Part shown: positions 32,301-43,000 of the stretch, one piece after another
Layout of the letters: every line of letters starts with the position of its first letter
How positions within the stretch are numbered: position 1 is the stretch's first letter
From: Phlegmacium glaucopus
Lineage: Eukaryota; Basidiomycota; Agaricomycetes; Agaricales; Cortinariaceae
Reading direction: 5' to 3'
NCBI GenBank assembly: GCA_015039465.1
Contig: MU130133.1
Coordinates: 172,440-236,439 of the forward strand
DNA: 64,000 bases
The notes under the pieces: model-generated
Database searches by the model: none
What the model was told of the DNA's origin: nothing
The model's input: only the letters and a program-made list of their open reading frames with translations
Made by a program: the position numbers and the translations under genes

Positions 32301-32940
32301 TGAACGTTTACCCACACCTTCATCCGGCACTTAACAACGTCTATTCAAAGATTGCAGGGAAATGCAATAGAGACCAACAAATTTATATTAATAATGCCAT
32401 TTGAGATGATTTTTTGTGGGCCCTCTACCACATTGAAAAATCCGACGGCGTACATCTTTTAAAGTCTACCTTTTGGCCTCCTAATGAAGCTAACTTCACA
32501 ATATTCTGTGATGCTTGTCCTGAAGGCATGGGATTTTGGTACCCAGATAACAAAACAGGCTTCTATGCCCCAACCCCCATCAACGTCCCATTGGATTTCA
32601 TTTTCTATTTTGAATTGTTATGTGTCCTATCAGCACTAAACCATGTTCAATCCCACGCATCCAATGGATCCCAAATTGTGATCTATACTGATAATTTGAA
32701 CACTGTAGATATGTTTCACTCATATCAAGCCCTTTCTGCATATAACCATATTCTCAAAATGCCGTCGACATCATCATCAGCAATGACTTCAGTCTCTGGG
32801 TCCTTCACGTCCCCGGATCTAAAAACATCATCACAGACGCACTATCCCAAGTCAAATTCTCCATTGCCTTTCTGCACAAGCCTCTTTTAAACCTTTACAC
32901 TTTCAATCCCCCCAATTTGGTGGGGCTGCATCTATAATTC
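32300..32940 (+). pseudogene. RNase H domain of the YR retrotransposon, decayed
   Basis: The frame 32414-32890 contains WALYHIEKSDGVHLL, FCDACPEGMGFWYP and QIVIYTDNLNTVDMF, giving two of the acidic RNase H positions. A frame change near 32770 leads to LHVPGSKNIITDALSQ and FNPPNLVGL. It follows the reverse transcriptase directly as in intact elements. Confidence 0.78.
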
Positions 32941-33073
32941 CACACCCTCATTCCTCTAGACAGTGGCCACGTGAGGCCTGGTCTAGAGACCAACTTGTCC
33001 GAGAGTGAGCCATCGCCATTGGACAAGCCATTGATACATCTACCGTTGATGAGCATGCTGGTTCCCTGCCTTC
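32941..33073 (+). pseudogene. Tyrosine recombinase, N-terminal piece
   Basis: It reads WSRDQLVRERAIAIGQAID...DEHAGSLP in one frame up to the insertion at 33074. The continuation SSQYMCHHINPRS resumes at about 40783. Removing both intervening insertions and one copy of each target duplication gives a continuous reading frame across the junction. Confidence 0.72.
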
Positions 33074-34357
33074 GTTTTTCGCATTTTTGGCAGCGACGTC
33101 GCTCTACGTCGCCTCTTACACCGACTATTTGCTGTTTTATTGCATAGATAAGTCTCTGGCTATTCGGTCGTCGCCTCTACTGTCCCAGAAGCTTCCTAAA
33201 TGCCTTGGCTATATTTCGCTCGTACGATCGCCCCCTTTTCCGGCAGTACCCGGACGACATTAGGCACCCTGCCTCCCTTTCGCTCCCTTTCACCAGCGGT
33301 CACGTGTATAGTCATGCTTTTTCCATATTTGGTAATGCTCACTCGTCTAAGAGTCGTAGGCATGTCCACTGCCCAGACCAACGTCCCCTTACGCTACACC
33401 GAATCGTTTGGTGTCAAATCATCGTAGCTACCCTACCAGTCGCTCCTGTCCAGCGACAATCACCAGATCGAGAAGTTCCTTAACACCATTGGGCATTTTG
33501 GGTCGCTGATCATTTATATTCTTTTATCTCTCTTCGGTTACCTCAAACGCGTTGTTTTCTTTATTTTTGATACGTTTGCCATTGCTCCTTGATCGCCTCC
33601 CTATACCCCATGTCTCCTGCCGGTCCTCGGAGCGACGACCGGTCCTCTTTCATTTATCACCCACTATCCCTGATGTTTTGTCTCCCCATTTTGCCTAGTC
33701 CCTCTTGGACTCCTGTTTCATCGTTTTGATTTGTTTTATAGATACACATGTGCAACTTAGCCATGTGATCTCCTCTACCTACTATAAAAACCTCCTGTAA
33801 TTTAGTTATAAAGGACAATAAGAAAGTATTCGCCTCTCTCCCCAGAGTATAGAATTAAGTCTTGTCATCGTCTCTCTCGTTGTTCGCCTTCGTTTCATTG
33901 CATTTTACTGCAAGTCGCCCATACAGCGACTATACTTCGTCACTGCGTCGCCCCTTCATCACTGCGTCGCCCCTTCGTCACTGCGTTGCCCCTTTGTTAC
34001 TGCGTCTCCCCTTCATCACTGCGTCTCCCCTTCGTCACTGCGTCTCCCCTTCGTCACTGCATCTCCCCTTCATCACTGCGTCGCCACTTCGTTCCTTCGT
34101 CGCCCTTTCGTCATTACATTGCTCCTCGTTTTGCTTGTCTCATATCTCGTCGCCCTACCTTAGTTGGAACCTTTCTGCATATACTTGACTCAGTGTTTAG
34201 GCCACCGAAGCCCCGAGCCACATCACACCTCAGTTAGTACAGCACCTAGCGTACTGACAGTGTATCACCGTTAAATCTTACAACTCTGCTCTTAATTTGT
34301 ACTTATCCTTTGTTTGCCTTCACGACTTTCCTGTCAAACCTTCCCCCAAAACCCTGT
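33074..34357 (+). mobile_element. 1.28 kb insertion with LTR-like features, target duplication CCTTC
   Basis: It is flanked by CCTTC (33069-33073 and 34358-34362) and splits the recombinase ORF. The interior has a TATA-like CTATAAAAACC at about 33782, and at about 33940-34110 nine or so copies of a 19 bp unit (TCACTGCGTCGCCCCTTCA). The ends, GTTTTTCG and AAAACCCTGT, are not the TG...CA of an LTR, so the class is unclear. Short frames here are not convincing genes. Confidence 0.55.
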
Positions 34358-34951
34358 CCTTCTTCGAGGACTGTACACTCCCCCACATACTCCACTGGAA
34401 TCCGGTGGAATTTACTGGACTCCACCGGACTCCACCGGACTCCGGTCCAGGATTTTTCAGTGTGACATAGGCCAAATTTGTCAGTCCAGTGGAGTCCAGT
34501 AAATTCCACCGGAGTCTGTGGATTCCGCCGGAGTCTTACCGGACTCATTCCGGCGGACTTGTCCACCAGACTCCAAGCAGAATTAAGTTAGATCAGCAAA
34601 TGAATCACTTGACTTTACTAGAAAAATAATATAATTATGCAAACCAAGTAATATGTACAACAAACCCCAATATATTAAGTGGGGATGAACAATCCTCAGT
34701 GACGTCACAGACGCGTGACATAGCGTGACACGGCCATTTGCGTCACAAACATTGAGACAACACAACTGCTCAAGCTCTTGATCATTTCCCTTGGTTTTTT
34801 TTGTATAATACTCTTCCTTTAGCCTTGATACATCATATTACTGTTGTACTTAGTATATAAACTCAGAAATAATTGCTAAAAATGAACCAGAATGATGCAA
34901 GTTCAATATAATATACATGCTCTCAAATATAAGTGATAAATGCAATGTCTC

Positions 34952-37880
34952 TCAGTTGTCATCTTCCCAACCACTCTCATCCTCCTCCTCTGAATCATCA
35001 CTACCTTCCTCTGTATCTGATTCAAGTAGCCATTTACCATCTTCATACAAATCAATTGCATCAGATAATGCCTTCCGGATGTCAGCAACCTTGGTTGGCA
35101 GCTTGGCAGTCATCAAATTTGGAGCTCCAGCATTCTTGAATACTTTCAATTGATCCTTTAGAAGTGTACCCTTGAGTGATAAAGCCTTCACTTTGTCTAG
35201 AATGATGCCTGTTGCTGCAATCCAATCTGCTGTCTCCTTTGCCTTTTGTTCACGCTTCTCCTTTCGTGCTGTCTTCTCTGCCTGACGCCTATCACGGTGT
35301 TCAACAATTTCCTTTCATCTTTGTTTCTCATCTCCTTTCTCCCTTCCAAGTTTGTGCAGATGTTGGTAGTCCACTGCCTCAGTGAATTTTGCAGCCATAA
35401 ATGCTTGAGTGTTGTTGCAGAAAAACATTGCTAATGCATTGTGATTGAGCAATGTGAGCTGAGGTTGGTACCGCATAAGATGCCTAAATGATCCAAGAGC
35501 ACCTTCATTCACATCATTGGTGGCAGGCATCCATGCAAGCTCTTTCTCCTCAGTTGTAGCCTCATCAATAAGACCACCAGGGGCAAACTCAGAGGTGAAG
35601 CATTCCCATGTTTCAGCAGCACCTTTAAAAAATACAAGAAGTAGATCTCGAAGATGTGGAAGGGTAGGTGAAAGTTCATGAATCTTCTTGACAACAGCAG
35701 GATTTTGCCACTCTTCTCCATCCAGTGTTGCAGATGAGCATGATACATCATTGCCAAGAAGAATATCTGGATTACTGATAATCTTCTGCATATGTTCATA
35801 AACATGATGATGAAGAGGGCCAAGATCAAGCATATTCTGATCTGTGTCATGAGATGTACGAATTGCCTTCATATATGGATATGAGATAGCCTCTGCATAG
35901 ATTGCAAGGACAGCAAGCTCGGTTTTTGTAGAATCACATTGAAGGGCATTCATAAGATTCTGTTCCATGTGGTTGAGTTGGGAGTTTGTTTTATTGATGC
36001 GGAGGTTATGGAGAAAGTCAATGAACTGTTGGGAATAAAGAATAAGAGCACCTGCTGCATCACAGTAGGATTGGAAACGATTATTGGAAGTGTCAGGAAA
36101 TGTGAATGGTGTCCCAACATGTTCCCACCACCAATAACGGAAGATGTCATGGTGTCCCTTCTTATCATCCTTGTGATTGAAAATTGCACCTGCAATTTCA
36201 GCCATCTTGATTGCACCATGTGTTGACTGATTAAAAGCTCGCTCTTGTGCTGATGTTGGTATGTCACCTTGCTCAATTGCTGCAATTCGTTCTTGAACAA
36301 CTGGATTATTGTCACGGTTGGCAAGAAGAACAGGGCCTTCCAATCCATTTTCCTTCCACCAGCCCATAATTGCAAGATACCCACCTCGGACAGTATTAAG
36401 GTCCTTATGGCAGCCACATCCAGCCCATATAAAGAGGCGGAGATGGCGCTTCTCTTCATCTGATAGCTTTTCAAATGCCTCTTTCCCCAATTCTGCAACT
36501 GTCTTCTCCAGCATCAGTGCTTGTCTCTCTGCCTTGCACCAAGACAGTCTCCCACATTGCTACCTACATGCAACAGAGACCGAACAAATGCCCATCAATG
36601 TAATTCTTACAAAAACCGAGCATGCTGTCCTCGCCAAACCTGATGCACAACATAATCAATATCAATGCCCATGAGTTTGATCAAAAGATCGACAAACTTG
36701 AGAAGGCTGCCCTGGCACTTCCCAAATGGACTCTCNNNNNNNNNNNNNNNNNNNNNNNNNNNNNNNNNNNNNNNNNNNNNNNNNNNNNNNNNNNNNNNNN
36801 NNNNNNNNNNNNNNNNNNNNNNNNNNNNNNNNNNNNNNNNNNNNNNNNNNNNNNNNNNNNNNNNNNNNNNNNNNNNNNNNNNNNNNNNNNNNNNNNNNNN
36901 NNNNNNNNNNNNNNNNNNNNNNNNNNNNNNNNNNNNNNNNNNNNNNNNNNNNNNNNNNNNNNNNNNNNNNNNNNNNNNNNNNNNNNNNNNNNNNNNNNNN
37001 NNNNNNNNNNNNNNNNNNNNNNNNNNNNNNNNNNNNNNNNNNNNNNNNNNNNNNNNNNGCTGATAGTGCCAACAGTCTCAATTCCAGCAGAGTGAAGAAC
37101 TGCAAAAATGACTTGATTGATATATTTACAGGAGCAACCAGCTTTGACCAGAAGACGAACTACATTCTGAGTTTCCTCAGTGAAGACTCCCTTGTCCATT
37201 AAGTGGTGAACAGACTTTTCCTTTAGGAGTTTTGCTCTAACTGAGGCAATTGCATGTTCCTTGACAGCTTTTATTGAAGCAGAGTGCTTTCGAAGTGCAG
37301 TGATCTTCTGCAAAGCCTTGCAATTGGATTGTGACTTTTCCAACTTTGACCGTGTCTTGTGGAGTTGTGAGGACCACTGTGTCATTGAATCAGATAATTC
37401 ACCTTGGAGGTCCTCATTAGCCTCCATAAGTAAGGCAATAGCCTTTTCTGCATCCTTGGAATCCTTCAAAAGATGAGCAGAATCATTTGTCTCAGCCTTT
37501 TTAAGGATGGCAATCTGCTCTGTCAGCTGTGCAACTTTGTCTTGTCCACGTTTTGTGGTCGGACGCTGCATACGGAGCTTATGATATGTATCTTTGTGCT
37601 TTGACTCCCACATAGAGAGATCAGCTGCAAGCTGAGAGCACTTCTTATTGGACTTATCAAGCTCAACTTGCAATTGTTTGCACTCAGAGCTTTTCTGGAT
37701 AACCTCAAGCTCAAGCTCAGTAATACGCAATTTTGCAGACTGAAAGGAGCTCCAGAGATCATCCAGAGCAGATTCAGAAGATACTTGGGCTTGCTTTTCA
37801 GCCTTAATTGCTCTGCCCTTTGCTAAATTCTCAGTTAGTGTTGTTCTATTTGGAGGCATGCTAAGAGATTTGGGGATCAT
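34952..37880 (-). CDS. Unnamed transposon-borne protein with TNDxNEGALG motif; candidate transposase
   Basis: The N-terminal exon (37880 to the gap at 37058) encodes about 230 residues of coiled coil and then VRLLVKAGCSCKYINQVI. After the gap, a segment FVDLLIKLMGIDIDYVVHQV, an intron near 36560-36610, and a 399-codon frame (36514-35315) follow. That frame has LFIWAGCGCHKDLNTVRGG, IAGAIFNHKDDKKG, FPDTSNNRFQSYCDAAG, EFAPGGLIDEAT and ATNDVNEGALGSFR. The same frame continues past one TGA at 35315 to an acidic tail ending at 34952. I know this as a common but functionally unnamed agaricomycete family. Its place inside exact TIRs and an 8 bp duplication points to a transposase. The single stop could come from CGA by C-to-T change. 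The gap hides part of it. Confidence 0.7.
36736..37058. other. Assembly gap (323 N)
   Basis: A run of N inside the element C gene. If family proteins are a guide, the missing part would hold a conserved region upstream of the CHKDLN segment. Frame continuity across the gap cannot be tested. Confidence 0.98.
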
Positions 37881-38766
37881 CGGGCCTGATTGGTTTAAAA
37901 GTTGTTAGATAGATCTATCAGCTTATAAAGAATTTATACTTAATAGTTATGCACTATTTCTAATTAAACAAAATAAACAACCTGAAATATGGAGCTTTTA
38001 TTGTTTTATTTAGTTAGCTATTCTTAAAAGAGTTTATTTAACTCATACCTGGTTGTTTTAGCAGTTTCTTAGCAAAAACTATGTAGAAATGGTGAAATAT
38101 AGGGTGTTATGAGCTCCGTAGTGGAGGTGTAGGTGTAAGAATGTGCATGCAGCAGCTGCATGGACTCCATGGGCTCGTTTTGGCATGAGATCAGTGGCTG
38201 TGCCTGCCAAATATGGGTGCTAAACAGTGCTCAGGCTGTAACTTTGCAACAAGAGCACTTTGGGACTAGTTTTGCAGACCAAAATTGCTTTAAATTTTCC
38301 TGGAAAGAGGGCTATAAGAGTATAATTTTTATTTTTTGTCATATAAGTACATAAACTGCATGTTTTACACACCTATCTTGTGATAGGGGGCATATTTTAA
38401 AAATCCGCTCTTATAGCTCGATTTATATTAAAATTATAAGCAAAAAGCATCCAAAAACGAAGCCAATACATGGAGTCCTTCATAAGATATGGCCCAAACA
38501 CTTTGGAGGCTCATATTTGGCTGGTGTTTGCATGTGACTGCACATTTTCTGGACAAATATTGCACAATTAAAAAAATGGCTCTTATAGGGTGATGGAAAA
38601 TGATATTATTGAGGTATATACAGTATAATATTTAACAGTTCACTGTTGTAGCAAGTAGAAACTCAATGTCTCACAAAATGGGCGGTGTCACATCATGTCA
38701 CACTGATGTGACCTGTGTCACACTGATGTGACCTGTGTCACACTTATCAAGGATTGTTCATCCCCA

Positions 38767-39506
38767 TATTAAGATTAGATGGCAATGACCTTGTTGCCAT
38801 CAAAATTGTGTATTTTGTTCAGTGCGAGGGGTGTGATCATGTGATCACATGTGATTTGCACAAGTTGTGTTGATTTCGTTCTCTGTTTCTCACACCGTCA
38901 CACGGCTAGTAACGACGACCACAGACGATGCTGTGCATCGTCTGTGGTTATAAACAGGTAAGTCGATTATTGTATCGACTTCTATGATATGCTAATACCC
39001 CCTACACAACAACAGCAACAAATAACAACAATGAACACCAACAGCAGCACAACAACAACAACAACGATCAATGGTAACCCCCCCCTCACCGGGGGGGATT
39101 TTTTTCTTTCATTTTATCATAATTCACTACTAACATGTTGTAATAGTTTATGTACGACGTACAGCAACCATAGCAAACAACAAACAACAAACAATGCATA
39201 CAACATGTACAACAACAACACAACACCTCTGACAAAACAACGACCGCAGCACAACAACAACAACAATTGCCACGTAGCAACGGTAACCCCCCCTGGTGAG
39301 GGGGGCATTTTTGTACTTTATTCCATTTTAATTCAGTACTAACACATGTATTAGGCTATGTACAACGTACAATAACGATGTACAAATGTAACGACGCATA
39401 CATGCGTACCACAACGCCCACACACCTCCAATGACACCCAACAGCCCCAACAACACCCACACACCTCCAACAACACCCACACGTGTCAAAAAACACGTAC
39501 ACGTGT
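38767..39506 (-). repeat. Core of element B2 with hairpins
   Basis: Reverse complement of the B1 core. It has the long hairpin ACCACAGACGATGCTGTGC... at about 38917-38950, two CCCCCCCTCACC/CCGGGGGGG-type hairpins near 39080 and 39290, and ACAACA-rich stretches. Frames in it are low complexity. Confidence 0.75.
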
Positions 39507-39762
39507 TGTTACAAACTTTCTTTTCTTTTTCTTATCTCCACCGAACACATGCCCATTTCATCCACATGCACACTATGCCTTACTTTCATCTCCACTCTCA
39601 CATGCTTACTTTCCCCTTTTCATCGTTTCATCTATTTATACTTATGCATACCCACCTACATGCGCTCGTATCACCTTATGCACAACTCCCTCTACTTACT
39701 ATAAATATGCTAGTTACGACTGTTTACGATCAGAACTTACTGAATTGTTCGAAGTTGTAACA
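39507..39762. mobile_element. Short solo LTR, 256 bp, related to 22996-23405
   Basis: It begins TGTTACAAAC and ends GTTGTAACA and shares the CTTATCTCCACCGA-CACATGC and ACGACTGTTTACG blocks with the 22996-23405 LTR but is internally shorter. Flanks CGTGT and TGTGT are a 5 bp duplication with one mismatch. It is inserted in element B2. Confidence 0.8.
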
Positions 39763-40779
39763 TGTGTACAAACACGTCCAACAATACCCCCCACACCTCC
39801 AACAACACCCACACACTCCAACAACACCCACACACCTCCAATGACACCTGTACGCATAAAATAACGCGTACAGGTGTACATTGGCCCCTACGTGTGTACA
39901 AACACGTCCAACAACACCCCCCTCACATCCAACGATGCCCACAAACCTCCAACGACACCCACACGCATAAAACAACAACAACGCATAGGACGACGTGTAT
40001 GAGGCGACAGGCGACAAACAACGTGTGCAACACGTAGGACGACGACGGACGACGTGTGCAACACATAGGATGACGACGGACGACGTGTGCAACACATAGG
40101 ACGACAACGGACGACGTGTACAACACGACCAACAACGTGTATGACATGACAAACGATGTGAACGACACGACAAACAATGTGAACGACACAACAAACAATG
40201 TGAATGACACGACAAATGATGTGAACGACACGACGAACGACGCGTATGACAAGACGAACATTGGCCGCTATTCCCCACCCCCCTTTTAGACTATGACAAT
40301 GACAATGCTCCCAATGAGTTTTTTTTTAAGTTTATTCTGAATACATTACAGCTGCAACACCCTCCCACTGGGGGTTTAACTCACTTAGACCTCTCAGTAG
40401 AGGTATTTTATTTATTTTAATAGGCTATTAGTATTAATGCAACATTAAATAAATAATATATATATTACCACAAAAAAAATCCTAATAAAAATAAGTAAAA
40501 TATGAACTTGCTAAGGAGATCAAGACAGACTGGAATAATTGACCAGATCTGATCAGATCTGGTGGGGGACAGAAAAGTACTGACATAGTCCATCAGACTC
40601 CGCTGGATTCCATCAGACACCACATAGTCCATCAGACTCCACTGGACTCCAGTATGTGACAGGGTGTCACACTGAACAGTCCAGGACTTGAGTTTGGTGG
40701 AGTCCAGCAGAGTCCAGCGGAGTCTGGTGGAGTCCAGTGGAGTCTGGCGGAGTATGTGGGGGACTGTAAAGTACAGTCC

Positions 40780-41530
40780 TTCTTCACAGTATATGTGCCA
40801 TCATATCAATCCGAGATCCGTCGCTTCATATCTTTCTGGAATTTCCCAGCAACTCGAACCATACTTTCCCGTTATCCAAGAAGCACAGTGTTCTCCATTA
40901 GTCGAACAAACACTTAAAGGTTGTATGCATATTAAGGGTGTCACCACTAAGCAAAAGCAAGCTCTCACCCCTTCTGACCTCGACTCTGTTATCCATTCCC
41001 TTCAGCATTCCAACATCCACAATGACCAGCTCTTCCTTGCCATGCTTCTAACTGGATTCTTCACCCTCCTCCGACTAGGAGAACTCACCTTTCCTCACGA
41101 AAAAGACTTACAAAGTTGGCAAAAGATTTCCAAGTGTTCTTTGGTACACCTCACTCCCAAATTCTATGAATTTCAGCTCCCATCACACAAAGAGGACCGT
41201 TTCTTCAAAGGCAACCACATCATAGTAACAAAGGATGAATTCCCCCCCCATCAACCCCCTTTCCTTTTTCCAACACTATCTCAATAGCCAAGACTCTCTT
41301 TTCCCACTTGTGGATGACTTTGGATGGCTCCGTCCCTACTCGGCATTTCTTCTGTCCCGTCTCCATAATTTTTTCAGCAATGACATCGGCAGCCACACGA
41401 TGCGAGCCGGCAGGGCCACCCTCTATTATTCAACCTATGGGCCGATGGTCCTCTGACACCTTCCTTATTTACATCCAAAAAAACCCTGTTCTCATCCAAG
41501 CTCTACTATACTCCAAATGTCCATCCTAAT
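40780..41530 (+). pseudogene. Tyrosine recombinase, catalytic part, frameshifted
   Basis: It resumes with YMCHHINPRSVASYLSGIS and contains LFLAMLLTGFFTLLRLGELT (box I arginine), then after frame changes SHTMRAGRATLYY (the H-x-x-R motif) and RWSSDTFLIYIQKNP (the nucleophile tyrosine). Frames are 40688-41287, 41235-41456 and 41308-41529. All four expected catalytic residues are present in sequence but in three different frames, so the enzyme is dead. Confidence 0.82.
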
Positions 41531-41682
41531 CATCTTTCTTCACTCCATTTTGAGATGGCCATATTTGTTTCCACACATTGGACCTTTTCCTATTTCCTAC
41601 CTTCTTGTCTTTCTTCCTTCTTTCTCTCTCTCTCCTCACATCTTTTCACTCATCTTTTTTTTAAAAATAAATAAATTACTTT

Positions 41683-42340
41683 ATAGCTGTGCCTAGTAGA
41701 GAGATAATAACCAATAAAGACTGGTTGGCTGGCCAGAGAGCTGCCAACCGGCTCTGACCCACTACTCTTCTTGCGTCTCCCACACCCAGTTGTCATTGGT
41801 CGAGTTTAAAGATGTTTATGTCTTTACGCAAGTTCAATGAGCGACCATCTAGGGCCTCTGGTACGCACACTCACATGTCACGTGCACCCGAGCCATGACA
41901 TCAACAGTCACAGTGTGAGATCACAAACAGTCTATCACTAATACCTGAACCAATCTGTGTTGAGAATGATGTTCCAACATTAAACAATCAATTAAAGACA
42001 TCCCAAGGAGAGACATAGCGAAGGGCATAAAAGGACGAACCCCAGAGGTTATGCTCTCCCTTCACTCACTGTCTCTCCCAGGTACAATTTTACTTCACAT
42101 TGTGATTTGAGTCTCCTTTCCTTCACTCACTATCTCTCCCAGTGTGTCTTAGTACCAGAGTATTTAGCAGTTGCCCACCCACCCACATCCAATATTATAC
42201 TTATTACTTACACTATCTTCTTGTATAGCTGTACCTAGTAGAGAGATAATAACCAATAAAGACTGGTTGGCTGGCCAGAGAGCCGCCAACCGGTTCTGAC
42301 CCACTACTCTTCTCACATCTCCCATGCCCAGTCTTTATTG
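41683..42340 (+). repeat. Split direct repeats B1-A2-B2
   Basis: B1 at about 41683-41775 and B2 at about 42222-42335 share TAGCTGT-CCTAGTAGAGAG and GACTGGTTGGCTGGCCAGAG. A2 lies between at about 41938-42172. Spacer 41776-41937 is unique. This is the 3' terminus of the retrotransposon. Confidence 0.85.
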
Positions 42341-43000
42341 GTGCCATATTAACCTCAATTGGGATGGGCCCCTTTACTAAGGGCCTGTTTGGATCCCCGG
42401 CTGTTTTGCTGGTTTTGGCTTCAGTTTCACCTTTCCCAATGACGACTGGGCATGGGAGACACAAATAGAATAGCAGGTCAGAGCCGGTTGGCAGCTCTCT
42501 GGCTAGCCAACTGGCCAATGTAATTTTTTATCTCTCTACTAGGTACAGCATGTGTGATTTAAAGAGATAAAGAGGGAAAGGGAGGGTGGGTGACTAAATA
42601 GTGGCTCTGGTACTATGAGTCACTCTGGAAAAGATAGTGAGCAAGGAATCAACACGAGCAACAGTAAAGATAACACTCATACCTGGGAGAGACAGTGAGA
42701 GGGATGGTCAGAGATCTGCATGGTCTTGCTCTTTTATCCCTTTCGCTGTGTCTCTCCCAGGAACGTCATAGCTAGACTATTTGTCCTCAGGACGTCAGTG
42801 TTAAACAGTTTGTGATCACAGTAGTGTCAGCCAATCAATGGTCCTGCACTGTTACTTGTTCTGATGTCATGGCTTGAGTGCATGTGACAGTGACTGATGT
42901 GTACCAGAGGCCCTTGATGGTCACTCATTGAACTTGTGTAAAGATACAAATATCTTTAAACTCAATTAAAGCCTGGTTTCCATCAAAGCCGACTCACACG
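42341..43000 (-). mobile_element. Inverted terminal fragment of a related YR retrotransposon
   Basis: From about 42455 to 42990, reverse-complement versions of B (TCTCTCTACTAGGTACAGC), A-like CTGGGAGAGACAGTGAG and the spacer (GTGACTGATGTGTACCAGAGG-like) occur. They are placed tail to tail with the 29546-42340 element. The rest of this second element is absent. Confidence 0.65.

Larger units (their letters stand above)
34680..38765. mobile_element. Element C: 4.1 kb TIR transposon with 8 bp target duplication
   Basis: Termini are TGGGGATGAACAATCCT on the left and AGGATTGTTCATCCCC on the right, flanked by ATATTAAG at 34672-34679 and 38766-38773. The same host sequence without the insertion survives in B1 near 26170-26195 (CTTAATATATTGG), giving an empty site. 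Subterminal GTGACA/GTCACA repeats occur at both ends (34698-34745 and 38685-38755). It encodes one minus-strand gene of about 2.9 kb. The superfamily is not recognised. Confidence 0.85.
34366..40776. mobile_element. Element B2: non-autonomous TIR element carrying a nested transposon
   Basis: The ends have CTCCCCCACATACTCC inward on the left (about 34378) and its complement on the right (about 40752-40767), each followed by GGACTCCACCGG / GGAGTCCAGTGG arrays. Flanks share TCCTTCTTC (34357-34365 and 40777-40785), an 8-9 bp duplication. Without the nested elements (34680-38765 and 39507-39762) it is about 2.1 kb. The core is the reverse complement of B1 and related to element A. It has no gene of its own. 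It inserted into or next to the right end of the 33074-34357 insertion. Confidence 0.78.
29546..42340 (+). mobile_element. Tyrosine-recombinase retrotransposon with split direct repeats (DIRS order, Ngaro/PAT type)
   Basis: Repeat A1 (about 29546-29775, starting AATACCTGAACCAATCTG) recurs as A2 (about 41938-42172). Repeat B1 (41683-41775, TAGCTGTGCCTAGTAGAGAG) recurs as B2 (about 42222-42335). The order A1, ORFs, B1, A2, B2 is the split direct repeat layout of the DIRS order. Inside are a Gag-like frame, a reverse transcriptase with YVDD, an RNase H and a tyrosine recombinase in the expected order. Two insertions split the recombinase. All frames carry lesions. A1 and A2 differ largely at CpG sites. 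Confidence 0.88.
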
